From contig NZ_JAQGNT010000072.1 in assembly GCF_028291725.1 (NCBI RefSeq), forward strand, positions 1 to 62,789: 62,789 bases of DNA, in the 5' to 3' direction. The notes under the pieces were generated by a model. That model was not told the origin of the DNA, did no database searches, and was given only the letters and a program-made list of their open reading frames with translations. Positions within the stretch are counted from its first letter, which is position 1; every line of letters starts with the position of its first letter. A program made the position numbers and the translations under genes. Source of the stretch: Hydrocarboniphaga sp. (GTDB lineage Bacteria; Pseudomonadota; Gammaproteobacteria; Nevskiales; Nevskiaceae). Below, in pieces: positions 26,214-35,114 of the stretch.

Positions 26214-27541
26214 CGCGATTGTCCGTGGTGCCGTATCAGCCGCTCGGCGCTCTGTTTGCCGTAGTAGATCGCCGAGTTCTGGCCGACGCAGGTGAAGTAG
26301 TCGCCGGCGAGTTGCAGGCGATCGGCTGGATCGATGCGGGCCTTCATCTCGTGGATCTGCCGGTAATAACCGGGTGCCGGATTGGGAATCGCCAGCGGCC
26401 AGCGCGTGACGTGGCTCAGATCGCGCTGCCCTCCGAGTTCCGGGAACAGTCGTTCGACATAGGTGCTGGCGATATCGACCAGCGACTCGTCGCCGGCATT
26501 GAAATACTGATCGTTGATCGCCTCGTCGAAATAGACCGTGAACAGGCTGTGCCCCGCCGGCACGCGGTCCGGATTCTTGTTGTGCTGGGCCCAGATCAAG
26601 CCGATCTGCTGGTGCTCCACCGCACCCAGCAAGAGGCCGATCGCCAGGTTCCGCGGGCGCAGCCGGTAGCCCACGTCGATGCACAGGCCACGGTTGTAGG
26701 TCAGCGTCTGCGTCAGGCTGCCGGCCAGCTCACGGGCCGGCGGGTAGATCGCCAGAGCCTCGGGCAGTCGCGTCGCCAGCACGCAGGTATCGGCGGTCAG
26801 CACGTCCTGAGCGCCGCTGGCGGTGCGGATGACGATCTCGACGCCCCGGTCTATTTTTCGAACCGACTGAGCGGAGGTGCTCAGCCGCAGGTCGAGTCCG
26901 TTGGCGAGCGCCAGCGGCAAGCGATCATTGCCGCCATTGATGCTGATCATGTTGCGCCCGGCCAGATTACCGAGTGTCGAAAACCATTCGAGCACCGAGA
27001 CATTGCTCGCGCGATTCATCACGTACGCCCGCAGCAGGGGATCGATCAGTGCGTCGTATACCTCGCGATTAAGCCGCTTTTCAGCATAGGTTTTCGCGGA
27101 CATCGTGTCTTTCGCATAGTGGGCGCTGACGTCCCTCACGTCGATCGACGGGCGCAGGGACCTATAGTCCTTCAGCGTCTTCAGCGTGCTGAGTTTGGCG
27201 GACCAGCTCAGCAGCGGCGTAAAGCCCGCAGTGATCGGCCGGCGGGCGTCGATCACGTGAATCCTGCCGTGCCGGATGAAGCCGATCGCCTGGCTAGACG
27301 CGACGATCTCCTGGCTGAGCCCCAATTCTGCACAAAGCGCGAGATATTCGGTGTAGCCGGTGGATATCTGGGTGGCTCCGGTGTCCATCGTATAGCCCTG
27401 CCTGCGCACGGTGGCCACGCGACCGCCGACGAGACCGGACGCCTCTATCAGCCTTACCTGCCAGCCGGCCCTGCGCAGGTAGTAAGCAGAAGTCAGGCCT
27501 GCGAAACCGCCGCCGACGACCACGGCGCTCCGGGTGGACAT
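26210..27541 (-). CDS. Flavin-containing amine-oxidase-fold protein A
   Basis: A 443-residue FAD protein. VVGGGFAGLTSAYYL and then GGRVATVRRQGYTMDTGA give the Rossmann and GGR signatures of the amine oxidase/protoporphyrinogen oxidase/CrtI fold, and GDYFTCVGQNSAI near the C-terminus completes the FAD site. It carries HNKNPDRVPAGHSL, a variant of a signature common to five paralogues in the window. The ATG at 27541 has GAGGAG eight bases upstream. It leads the operon with membrane protein A and the CrtI-like gene. Two adjacent operator-like repeats lie 77 bases upstream, in the gap shared with the divergent paralogue. The substrate is unknown; oxidation of a C-C, C-N or hydroxyl bond of a hydrophobic compound is plausible. 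Confidence 0.8.
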   Translation of the reverse strand: MSTRSAVVVGGGFAGLTSAYYLRRAGWQVRLIEASGLVGGRVATVRRQGYTMDTGATQISTGYTEYLALCAELGLSQEIVASSQAIGFIRHGRIHVIDARRPITAGFTPLLSWSAKLSTLKTLKDYRSLRPSIDVRDVSAHYAKDTMSAKTYAEKRLNREVYDALIDPLLRAYVMNRASNVSVLEWFSTLGNLAGRNMISINGGNDRLPLALANGLDLRLSTSAQSVRKIDRGVEIVIRTASGAQDVLTADTCVLATRLPEALAIYPPARELAGSLTQTLTYNRGLCIDVGYRLRPRNLAIGLLLGAVEHQQIGLIWAQHNKNPDRVPAGHSLFTVYFDEAINDQYFNAGDESLVDIASTYVERLFPELGGQRDLSHVTRWPLAIPNPAPGYYRQIHEMKARIDPADRLQLAGDYFTCVGQNSAIYYGKQSAERLIRHHGQSR

Positions 27542-27617
27542 CGCACGATCTCCTCGTGTTCGTTGTGGATGCGCCTGCCTCAAGCCGAGCGGTTCGACGC
27601 TCGCTTCCGTGCAGTTA

Positions 27618-27633
27618 TAGTATATTCATACTA
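27618..27633. promoter_or_regulatory. Operator-like inverted repeat TAGTA-N6-TACTA (site 2)
   Basis: TAGTA TATTCA TACTA; the arms extend to six bases (TAGTAT-ATTC-ATACTA). It is the first of two copies placed back to back with a 16-base period in the 127-base gap between two divergent flavoprotein genes. Confidence 0.75.
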
Positions 27634-27649
27634 TAGTATTTTCATACTA
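27634..27649. promoter_or_regulatory. Operator-like inverted repeat TAGTA-N6-TACTA (site 3)
   Basis: TAGTA TTTTCA TACTA, immediately following site 2, so that two dimers could bind side by side. It ends 19 bases before the ATG of the rightward flavoprotein gene, so a bound protein would block its transcription start or very short leader. Confidence 0.75.
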
Positions 27650-27668
27650 GAACAAAAGACAACATGGC

Positions 27669-29042
27669 ATGGATGGAACCCTGATAAACGACCGGGCGCC
27701 CTCGGTCGCGATCATCGGTGCCGGCCTCTCAGGTTTGAGCGCCGCCTATCGCTTGCGCAAGCAAGGCTGGAAAGTCGGCGTGTTCGAGTCATCCGGCTTG
27801 GCCGGCGGGCGTGTGCAGACCGTGCATTACGAGGGCTATGTGATCGATACCGGCGCCAGCGCGCTGGCGGAAAGCTATCGCGGGTATCTGCAACTGGCTC
27901 GTGAGCTGGGCCTGGGGGCCGAGATAGAGCCCGCCATGCCGGCGATCGGCATCGTCCGCGATGGCACGATCCACCTGTTGCGTACGAACCGGATGATGCG
28001 AACCGGGATCACGACAGGTTTGCTGTCGTGGACGTCGAAAATCAAGTTGCTGCGGCTTGGCTTCGATATCGTGCATGCCAAGCTGCGCGGCCGTCTCGAC
28101 TATGCCGACATGCGCCGTGCCGCGCCTCTCGATACCGAGAGTGCCCGCGACTACGCCTTGCGTGTGCTCAACGGCGAGATCGACTCCTACCTGGGCGATC
28201 CCATCGCCCGGACGATGCTGATCACCGACACGGACAAGATCAGCAAGGTCGAGCTGTTTTCCGGCCTCGCCAACATCATGAGCACGCGCATCCTGGCGAT
28301 GCGAGGCGGGCAGGGCCGGCTGCCGGAAATGCTCGCAGCGCTGGTAAAACCGCAGCTGGAGTGCCCGGTGTTACGAGTCACGGGCAGCGACGATCATGTA
28401 GAAGTCGAATACCGGCCGAGCGGCGCCACTGATTCGGCGGTGCAGCGCTTCGACGCCTGCGTGGTGTGTTGCCCCTTGTTCGAAGCGGTGAAGATCTGCC
28501 CGGATCTGCAGGCGCTGCTGCAGCCTTTGAGTAGCGCGCTGCGTTATACGAAGGCGATCACCGTTGCCGTGGCGACTCGTATCCGCCCTTCATGTCCCGC
28601 CTTCCTGGTGCAGCTGCCTTCCTGCGAAGACCCGGATATCGCGCTGATGTTCGTCGAGCACAACAAGTGTGCGGATCGGGCGCCGCCGGGCCGTGGCCTG
28701 ATCGGCGTGGACTGGGAGGCCACCGCCTCGGAGCGCTTCTTCGACGCATCGGACGAGGACATCGTTGCCCATACGCTGAAAAGCGTAATCAAGGTGTTTC
28801 CAGAACTCGGCGATCAGATCGAGTTCACGCAGGTAACGCGCTGGGCTGCGGCCCTGCCCCTGACCGGCGTCGGGGCTTACCGGCGCATCGGCGAATTCAA
28901 CGCGGCGCTCGACCCGAAGTCCCGGCTGCAGTTCGCGGCGGACTACATGTCGGCCGCCGGCCAGAACACCGCGGTGGAGATGGGTGCCCGCGCGGCGGCG
29001 AGAATCACAGCGAACTTCGCCAGACCGGCCGTCGTCCGTTGA
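27669..29042 (+). CDS. Flavin-containing amine-oxidase-fold protein B
   Basis: A 457-residue paralogue of protein A. IIGAGLSGLSAAYRL (about 14-28), GGRVQTVHYEGYVIDTGAS and the C-terminal ADYMSAAGQNTAVEMG form the FAD site. The paralogue signature reads HNKCADRAPPGRGL. The chosen ATG is preceded by no clear ribosome-binding site and lies only 19 bases after the tandem operators, so the transcript leader must be very short. It is divergent from protein A and may be the first gene of the rightward group that includes the reductase, DUF1295 and AveC-like genes, although another operator before the next gene suggests a second promoter. The substrate is unknown. Confidence 0.8.
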   Translation: MDGTLINDRAPSVAIIGAGLSGLSAAYRLRKQGWKVGVFESSGLAGGRVQTVHYEGYVIDTGASALAESYRGYLQLARELGLGAEIEPAMPAIGIVRDGTIHLLRTNRMMRTGITTGLLSWTSKIKLLRLGFDIVHAKLRGRLDYADMRRAAPLDTESARDYALRVLNGEIDSYLGDPIARTMLITDTDKISKVELFSGLANIMSTRILAMRGGQGRLPEMLAALVKPQLECPVLRVTGSDDHVEVEYRPSGATDSAVQRFDACVVCCPLFEAVKICPDLQALLQPLSSALRYTKAITVAVATRIRPSCPAFLVQLPSCEDPDIALMFVEHNKCADRAPPGRGLIGVDWEATASERFFDASDEDIVAHTLKSVIKVFPELGDQIEFTQVTRWAAALPLTGVGAYRRIGEFNAALDPKSRLQFAADYMSAAGQNTAVEMGARAAARITANFARPAVVR

Positions 29043-29061
29043 CCCGCGGTATGACTGTAGT

Positions 29062-29077
29062 TAGTATAAATGTACTA
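29062..29077. promoter_or_regulatory. Operator-like inverted repeat TAGTA-N6-TACTA (site 4)
   Basis: TAGTA TAAATG TACTA, perfect arms, 32 bases upstream of the ATG at 29110 in a 67-base gap. It contains TATAAA, so it may overlap the -10 box of a separate promoter for the reductase operon. Confidence 0.75.
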
Positions 29078-29109
29078 GAAAGTGAAATCGGCCAGGCCCG
29101 AGGAGAAAC

Positions 29110-30189
29110 ATGAGAAAGCCCTATCGAGTTGCGGTCGCAGGTCCCGGTGGCCTCGGCGCCTGTGCGATCCGCGAAGTGCAGCGCCTGCCGGAAATGCAAC
29201 TCGTCGGCGTGCTGGCCTACTCGCCGCAGAAGAACGGTGTGGACGCGGGCGAGCTCGTGGGTATTGGCCCGATCGGGGTCAGTGCGACGACCGATTTCGA
29301 CGCATTCCTGAAGATCGATGCCGAATGCGTGTTGTATACCGCTCGTGACTTCGGCGACTGGCGTTCCGACCGTGAGATCATCGCGCTACTGGAGAGTGGC
29401 AAAAACGTCATTACGCCGCTGCCGTATCACTATCTGAAGGCGCGCGGCGAAGAAGTCGAGCAGCGCTTCAGGGCTGCGGCTGAAAAGGGTGGAGCGACTT
29501 TGCACGGCTCAGGCATCACGCCGGGCTTCTTCAACGAGCGGCTGCTGACGCTGCTGACCGGCCTGACCAACGACGTCGAGTCGATCAAGTTCCAGGAGTT
29601 CTTCAATGCGGAGCCTCTGGCTGGTGCGCTGGAGACGCTGCAGCTGTTCGGATTCGGCGCCGACAAAGCGGCGGCGGAACAGAACGTCGCTGTGGCGATG
29701 ATGGCGGAGAACTACCTGAAGCAGCCGATCCTGTACGTAGCCGACCGGCTTGGCATCAAGCTCGACCGCATCGAGCGCACGGCGCAGCTCAGGAACGCGC
29801 CGCAGGACATCGTGACGCCTGCCACGACCGTCGCCAAGGGTACGGTCGGCCTGGTGTCCTACGCATGGACTGCCTATGCCAACGGCAAGCCGTTCTACAC
29901 CACCGAGGTGTACTGGTATCTGGGCGACGTGATGCGCCCCGATACGGCCAAGGGCGATGATTTCTGGACGATCGCAATCGAAGGGCGGCCGTCGTTGCAG
30001 GTGACGGTCGCGTCGCAGGCGTCGTTTGTCAAAAACATCACGATTGCACCCGAAGAGCCGTCGCCGGCGGGATACATCATGACGATCGTCACCCTGGTTC
30101 AGGCGATTCCGCGCGTCATCGATGCGCCTGCCGGGCTCCTGCTTCCGGAAATGCCGGAGATCCATTGGAAGCCGGATCTGCGGTCCTGA
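29110..30189 (+). CDS. NAD(P)-dependent dihydrodipicolinate-reductase-like oxidoreductase
   Basis: A 359-residue protein with an N-terminal Rossmann fold (VAVAGPGGLGACAIREV) and the ITPGFFNERL segment typical of the DapB-like/2,4-diaminopentanoate dehydrogenase group, in which actinobacterial members are often annotated as dihydrodipicolinate reductase. It is not a lysine-pathway DapB: it is longer, and no lysine genes are nearby. It probably reduces an imine, enone or ketone of the pathway compound using NAD(P)H. GAGGAG before the ATG gives strong initiation. It leads a run of three genes with a DUF1295 protein and an AveC-like protein. Confidence 0.7.
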   Translation: MRKPYRVAVAGPGGLGACAIREVQRLPEMQLVGVLAYSPQKNGVDAGELVGIGPIGVSATTDFDAFLKIDAECVLYTARDFGDWRSDREIIALLESGKNVITPLPYHYLKARGEEVEQRFRAAAEKGGATLHGSGITPGFFNERLLTLLTGLTNDVESIKFQEFFNAEPLAGALETLQLFGFGADKAAAEQNVAVAMMAENYLKQPILYVADRLGIKLDRIERTAQLRNAPQDIVTPATTVAKGTVGLVSYAWTAYANGKPFYTTEVYWYLGDVMRPDTAKGDDFWTIAIEGRPSLQVTVASQASFVKNITIAPEEPSPAGYIMTIVTLVQAIPRVIDAPAGLLLPEMPEIHWKPDLRS

Positions 30190-30240
30190 TCCGGTCGTAG
30201 ACCATTCGCACCACGCACCACTTTTTAGGGGACAGCGGTA

Positions 30241-31095
30241 ATGACTGAACTGCTTACTGGATTGCTTACGGGACTGGGTCTGGACGCAACGACCAACTGG
30301 GGGATTTTCTGGACGTGCACCGCCTACACCTTCTTCGTCGTCACTCTCATCTGGGTCATCGGACTGTTCCAGACCGATCATTCGATGATGGACGGCTATT
30401 ACGGTTTCGGCTACGCGATCCCGACCTTGATCGCGTTTTTTCTCTGCGACGCCAAATCGCAGACTGCTGCGGTGCTGCTGCTGATGTGTTCGCTGCACGG
30501 CGGCCGGCTGGGCCTCTACCTGTCGAAGCGCTGGCTGGGCTATCAACGCACCACCGGCGGCGGGGATCAGCGCTATCTGGGCTTCGTCAAGAAATTCTCG
30601 CCAGGCTACTGGTGGAAGAGCTTCTTCGTCGTCATGGAGCCGCAGGCCATCGTCATCGCCGTCATCGGCCTGCCGGCCGTCTTCGGTGTGCTCGCGGCCA
30701 AGGATGCAATGGGTGGCGAGCTGAACTGGCTGTCGCTGGTCGGTATGGCCGTGTTCGGTTACGGCTACTACTTCGAAACCGTGGCGGACGGTCAGTTGCA
30801 GGCGTTCAAGGCGGATGCCAACAACAAGGGCCGCTATCTGCGGACCGGGGTATGGACCTATACGCGGCATCCGAACTATTTCGGCAACACCGTCGTCTGG
30901 TGGGGCATCTATATCGTCGCCGTGTCGGCGCATCCCGAGATCTGGTGGACCATCGCCGGCCCGGCGTTCAACACCATCATGCTGACCGGCATCCTCGGCA
31001 AGGCCTTCCAGGACAAGTTCATGGGCTCGCGCCCGGCCTATCAGAAGGTCATCAGCGAGACCAGCAGCTTCCTGCCGATTCCGAAGCGAAAGTAG
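30241..31095 (+). CDS. DUF1295 membrane protein (steroid 5-alpha-reductase-like)
   Basis: A 284-residue polytopic membrane protein of the DUF1295 family. The C-terminal region has GRYLRTGVWTYTRHPNYFGN, the RHPNYFG signature shared with steroid 5-alpha-reductases, sterol C14 reductases and isoprenylcysteine methyltransferases, where it binds NADPH or SAM. A role in reducing a ring or chain double bond of an isoprenoid-like substrate is plausible. AGGGG precedes the ATG by nine bases. It sits between a soluble NAD(P)H-type reductase and an AveC-like membrane protein. Confidence 0.75.
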   Translation: MTELLTGLLTGLGLDATTNWGIFWTCTAYTFFVVTLIWVIGLFQTDHSMMDGYYGFGYAIPTLIAFFLCDAKSQTAAVLLLMCSLHGGRLGLYLSKRWLGYQRTTGGGDQRYLGFVKKFSPGYWWKSFFVVMEPQAIVIAVIGLPAVFGVLAAKDAMGGELNWLSLVGMAVFGYGYYFETVADGQLQAFKADANNKGRYLRTGVWTYTRHPNYFGNTVVWWGIYIVAVSAHPEIWWTIAGPAFNTIMLTGILGKAFQDKFMGSRPAYQKVISETSSFLPIPKRK

Positions 31096-31116
31096 TGCGT
31101 TCAAAAATCGGAAACC

Positions 31117-31896
31117 ATGTCGATGGCACAGCTCAGCGTCAATTTTCCGGTGCCGCCGGAAGCCAGTATTCCCCAGGGGCTGCAGACGGTCTTCCTGTAT
31201 GCCACGATCTTTGCGGTCGTGGGCGTGCTGATCGCGGCGATGGTCATGGCGCGGCGCTATCGCTCCGCGGTGCCGGTACTGATGGTCGTGGCCGGCTTCG
31301 CCGCTATCCTGCTGGAGACGATCGTGACCTTTCTCGGCCATGCGATCCATCCGGCGCCTGGGCAGATCACGCTGTTCCAGGCGGTCGACCGGGCGATTCC
31401 CTGGCACATCGCGTTGGGCTACACCGCGGGCTTCGGCATCTTTTATCTGACGCTGTATCCGAAGATGGTGGGGCAGTCGCTGACCCGCCCCTACATTTGG
31501 AAAACGGTACTGATCACAGCGGTCTGCTACTTCCTCGGTGAAGCCTATCCGGTGTCGCACGGACTCTGGATTTATTACGACTACCAGCCATTGTGGCTCT
31601 GGCATGGGACGGCACCGCTGACGTGGAACATCCTGAACAGCTGCTGCATGTTGATGGGCGCCACGCTGATGTATGTGACGCTTCCTCACCTGAAAGGCTG
31701 GAAGCAGATTCTGATCGTCCCGATGGGGCCGATGGGCGCGTTGATGGGACATGCGGGTGCCGGGTTCCCGATGTACAACGCGATGAATACGGACTGGCCG
31801 CACTGGGTGCTCGAGTTGTCGGGTGTCGCCACGATCGCGATGGCGTTGTTGCTGGTCTGGATCTGCGGCCTGTTGCTGACCCGGCGGTGGGTCTAG
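31117..31896 (+). CDS. AveC-like polytopic membrane protein B
   Basis: A 259-residue protein with about seven membrane segments. The family pattern reads LGEAYPVSHGLWIYYDYQPL followed by WHGTAPLTWNILNS, matching proteins A, C and D in order and spacing. FPMYNAMNTDWPH, near the C-terminus, adds conserved polar residues in a membrane loop. It starts 21 bases after the DUF1295 gene, so these are co-transcribed. AveC in avermectin synthesis is a spirocyclase; whether this protein cyclises, dehydrates or transports is unknown. Two ATGs lie close together (MSM); I used the first. Confidence 0.6.
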   Translation: MSMAQLSVNFPVPPEASIPQGLQTVFLYATIFAVVGVLIAAMVMARRYRSAVPVLMVVAGFAAILLETIVTFLGHAIHPAPGQITLFQAVDRAIPWHIALGYTAGFGIFYLTLYPKMVGQSLTRPYIWKTVLITAVCYFLGEAYPVSHGLWIYYDYQPLWLWHGTAPLTWNILNSCCMLMGATLMYVTLPHLKGWKQILIVPMGPMGALMGHAGAGFPMYNAMNTDWPHWVLELSGVATIAMALLLVWICGLLLTRRWV

Positions 31897-31988
31897 CGGT
31901 CTGGGTAAGGTGGCAGGGATTTCAGGTTCGGCAGCCTTCGATGATGCTGCCTGCAAACTTGTATGGTTACTGGTAGTCTGGGTCGCTA

Positions 31989-32001
31989 GCGTACGGTACG
32001 C
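31989..32001. promoter_or_regulatory. 13-bp palindrome GCGTAC-G-GTACGC upstream of Rieske gene
   Basis: A perfect palindrome about 84 bases before the Rieske start, in a 188-base gap. Its core GTACGGTAC also occurs at 1487-1495 upstream of the SDR gene. It is followed at 32000-32017 by two tandem GCATTCGAC units. It may be an operator for the Rieske/acyl-CoA synthetase/mutase operon. Confidence 0.35.
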
Positions 32002-32084
32002 ATTCGACGCATTCGACGCATGGAGAGCTTGGGCGGCGCTCAAGTTTCCGCTGTCGCAAATCATCTCACTGATCAGGAAAGGCC

Positions 32085-33497
32085 ATGGGCAAGATCCAGT
32101 TCGATTTCAAGCAGGGTTTTCAGGCCTATCCGGGCGGGCGTTCCGGCCCTTCGGGAGACAAGGCACCCTACGTCGATTACGGCACCGGCCGCCCCGACAA
32201 GAGCCGCTACTACTCCAAGGAGGAAGCGGACCTGGAGTGGAAGCACGTCTGGATGAAGAGCTGGGCGTTCGCGGGCCTGACGCAGGATCTTGCGGACGTC
32301 GGCGACTACCTGCGCTACAACCTCGGCAAGGAATCGTTCATCGTCGTCCGCGCCCAGCCCGGCGACGACGGCCTGCGCGCGTACTACAACGTCTGCCCGC
32401 ACCGTGGCAATCGCCTGGTACACAACGACTTCGGCCACACCGGCAATGCCTGTTTCACCTGCGACTTTCACGGCTGGAAGTACAACCTCGACGGCAGCAA
32501 CAAGGAAATCCGCGACGAGCTGATCTTCCGCCCCGAAGTGGTCTGCGACCGTCCGGGCATGACCGCGGTCAGCGTCGGTGTCTGGAACAGCCTGATCTTC
32601 GTCAATCCCGACCCGAATCCGCGCCTGACACTGCTCGAGCACCTCGACGTGATGCCCGGGCACCTCAAGGACTACGACTTTGGCCGGCTGCGCGTGCTGC
32701 GCGACCTGGAGTTCTGCTGGGACGCGAACTGGAAGACCGCGCTCGATGCTTTCATCGAGTTCTACCACGCTGACGACGTGCATCCGGAAGCGATCCCGGT
32801 TTCCGAAATGCTCGAGTGCCAGTACGACCTGTACGGACACGGCCTGTCGCGCATGATCATCCCGATCGGCTATGTCACCAGCCGGCACGAGGATCGCGAC
32901 ACCGTCAACGAAGCGCTGAAGATGTTCATCACGGTCTACGGCGGCAATCCCGAGGACTACCAGCACCTCAAGGGTTACGAGTACAAGCAGGCGATGACCG
33001 ATACCAAGCGCAAGTGGGGCAAGAAGCACGGCTATGATTTCTTCGACAAGCTCAGCGACGATCAGGTCGTCGATGACTGGAATTACTCGCCGTTCCCGGC
33101 GATGACGATCAATGTCTTTGCCGATTCGGTGCTGCTGCAGATCTTCCGCCCGCATGCGACCGACCCGCGCAAGAGCTGGTACAACGCGATCACCCTGTGT
33201 CTGCCGGTCAGCGACGACACCACGCAGGTGCTGGATCTGAACTCCTTCGGACCCGAGGCTTTCGGCCCTGCGGGCTGGAAGGGTGAGCAGCGGCCTGCGC
33301 GCTATATACCCAAGGAGCTTTCCGAATTCGGCTATCTGCTGGCGCAGGATGTGCGGCGCATTCCCGAAGTGCAGAAAGGCCTGGAATCGGAATGCTTCAA
33401 GGGCACGCGGCTGTCGGAATCCGAAATCCGTATCCGGCATTATCTGGCGGAGATCGACCGGCTCATCGGGCGCTTACCGTCCGAGCCGTCGACCTGA
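32085..33497 (+). CDS. Rieske non-heme iron oxygenase, large (alpha) subunit
   Basis: A 470-residue ring-hydroxylating oxygenase. The Rieske [2Fe-2S] ligands are Cys104-x-His106 (CPHRGN) and Cys126-x2-His129 (CDFHGW). The catalytic-domain iron ligands include His228 and His233 in FYHADDVHPEA. It adds one or two oxygen atoms to an aromatic or alicyclic ring, or demethylates. No small subunit, ferredoxin or reductase gene is adjacent, so electrons must come from a partner elsewhere. The next gene, an acyl-CoA synthetase, starts 12 bases later. AGGAAAGG precedes the ATG. Its association with terpenoid/steroid-type genes suggests hydroxylation of a polycyclic or phenolic substrate. Confidence 0.85.
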   Translation: MGKIQFDFKQGFQAYPGGRSGPSGDKAPYVDYGTGRPDKSRYYSKEEADLEWKHVWMKSWAFAGLTQDLADVGDYLRYNLGKESFIVVRAQPGDDGLRAYYNVCPHRGNRLVHNDFGHTGNACFTCDFHGWKYNLDGSNKEIRDELIFRPEVVCDRPGMTAVSVGVWNSLIFVNPDPNPRLTLLEHLDVMPGHLKDYDFGRLRVLRDLEFCWDANWKTALDAFIEFYHADDVHPEAIPVSEMLECQYDLYGHGLSRMIIPIGYVTSRHEDRDTVNEALKMFITVYGGNPEDYQHLKGYEYKQAMTDTKRKWGKKHGYDFFDKLSDDQVVDDWNYSPFPAMTINVFADSVLLQIFRPHATDPRKSWYNAITLCLPVSDDTTQVLDLNSFGPEAFGPAGWKGEQRPARYIPKELSEFGYLLAQDVRRIPEVQKGLESECFKGTRLSESEIRIRHYLAEIDRLIGRLPSEPST

Positions 33498-33509
33498 CGC
33501 AGTCTGCAG

Positions 33510-35114
33510 ATGCCCGCCGGTATCGCAGCGCTCCATCAATCCCGTTTCCAGGCCGAGACCAACGTCGACTTTCTCGACTGGTCGGTCGGGCAGCTGCTGC
33601 GCGATGCGGCGCAGCGGCAGCCCGAGCGGCTCGCGCTGATCGTGCCGCGGGCCGATCAGCCGCCACGGCAGTGGACGTATCGCGAACTGCTGACTGATGC
33701 CGAACGCACGGCGCGCGCGCTGCTGCGGTGTTTCAGGCCCGGTGATCGTGTCGCGACCTGGGCGGGCGGCAGCGCCGAGATCGTGCTGCTGCATCTGGGT
33801 GCCGCACTCGCCGGCATCGTGCTGGTCACGCTCAATCCGGCGAATCGCTCAGTCGAACTGGAATACCTGCTGCATCAGAGCCAGGCGCGAGGCCTGGTGC
33901 TCGATCGAATCTGGCGCAAGCACGACAACGAGTCGGTGATCGAGCAACTATGGCCTTCGCTGTCGGCGCTGCAGACCATCGTCTACCTCGACCAGTGGCC
34001 TGACTTCGTCGACGCAGCGACGGATGCACCGCTGCCTGCGGTGTCGCACGATGCGCCGGCGATGATCCTGTTCACCTCGGGTACCACCGGCAGGCCCAAG
34101 GGCGCGATTCTGCGCCATGCCGGCATCGTCAACAACGCGCGCCTGACTGCTGGCCGCATCGATGTACCGACCGGTTCGGTGTGGCTCAATCTGCTGCCGA
34201 TGTTCCATGTCGGCGGCAGTGTGACGATGACGCTGGGTTGCATCTCCAATCTCGGCACGCAAGTGCTGGTACCGGACTTCCATGCCGATGCGATGCTCGA
34301 TGCGCTGCAGCGCTACGCGGTGCGGATCACGATGGCGGTGCCGACGATGCTGGTGGCAATGCTGCACAGCGAGCGGCTGGCGAACACCGATCTGTCCAGG
34401 CTCGAGGTCATCGTCACCGGCGGCACCGTCGTCGCACCGGAACTCGTACGCGAAGTGCAGTCGCGCACCGGTGCGGAAGTGATGACGCTGTTCGGCCAGA
34501 CCGAAGCCGGAGGCGCGATGTGCGTGACGCGCCGCGGCGACGATATCAAACGTGTGACGCAGAGCGTCGGCGCGCCGCTGCCGCTGTCCGAAGCCAAGAT
34601 CGTGTCGGACACCGGCGGTATCGTGCCGATCGGAGTGGTCGGCGAAATCTGCATCCTCACGCGTTGCCGCATGCTCGAATATTTCGGCATGCCTGAGAAA
34701 ACCGCAGAGACGCTCGACGCCGAGGGCTGGGTGCATACCGGCGATCTGGGCGTGATGCGGCCCGATGGCTATCTGCAGGTCACCGGCCGCCTCAAGGACA
34801 TGATCATCCGTGGTGGCGAGAACATCTATCCGCGTGAGATCGAAGATCGCCTTGCCGAACACCCGGCGATCGCCCAGTCCGCGGTCTTCGGCGTGCCGGA
34901 CGCGAAGTGGGGCGAGGAGGTGGCCGCCGCCGTGATCTTCAGGCCTGGCCTGAATGCGTCGGCCGACGAGCTGATCGCATTCCTGCAGTCGCGCATCGCC
35001 CGCCACAAGATGCCGAAGCGCTGGCACTTCGTCGAGTCGCTGCCGGTGAACGCCTCTGGCAAGATTCAGAAGTTCATACTGCGGGACCAGTACGCCAGCC
35101 CCAGCGCCCCGTGA
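33510..35114 (+). CDS. AMP-forming acyl-CoA synthetase
   Basis: A 534-residue ANL-family ligase. The P-loop is FTSGTTGRPKGA (near 190), FGQTEAGG is motif A5 near 330, WVHTGDLG gives the ADP/ribose contact near 410, GRLKDMIIRGGENIYP is the hinge, and the C-terminal ASGKIQKF supplies the catalytic lysine. It activates a carboxylic acid to its CoA thioester using ATP. Its stop overlaps the GTG of the mutase gene (GTGA), so the product may feed directly to the mutase. No clear ribosome-binding site precedes the ATG, but it is only 12 bases from the Rieske stop. Confidence 0.88.
   Translation: MPAGIAALHQSRFQAETNVDFLDWSVGQLLRDAAQRQPERLALIVPRADQPPRQWTYRELLTDAERTARALLRCFRPGDRVATWAGGSAEIVLLHLGAALAGIVLVTLNPANRSVELEYLLHQSQARGLVLDRIWRKHDNESVIEQLWPSLSALQTIVYLDQWPDFVDAATDAPLPAVSHDAPAMILFTSGTTGRPKGAILRHAGIVNNARLTAGRIDVPTGSVWLNLLPMFHVGGSVTMTLGCISNLGTQVLVPDFHADAMLDALQRYAVRITMAVPTMLVAMLHSERLANTDLSRLEVIVTGGTVVAPELVREVQSRTGAEVMTLFGQTEAGGAMCVTRRGDDIKRVTQSVGAPLPLSEAKIVSDTGGIVPIGVVGEICILTRCRMLEYFGMPEKTAETLDAEGWVHTGDLGVMRPDGYLQVTGRLKDMIIRGGENIYPREIEDRLAEHPAIAQSAVFGVPDAKWGEEVAAAVIFRPGLNASADELIAFLQSRIARHKMPKRWHFVESLPVNASGKIQKFILRDQYASPSAP

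Noticed and set aside
29110-30189. DapB of lysine biosynthesis
   Set aside because: The protein is ~90 residues longer than DapB, is in a terpenoid-like operon and has no lysine-pathway neighbours.
29509-32064. 851-codon open frame opposite the reductase, DUF1295 and AveC-like genes
   Set aside because: It spans three well-supported genes on the other strand, is rich in Arg, His, Asp and Gln without domains, and is best explained by GC-rich third positions.
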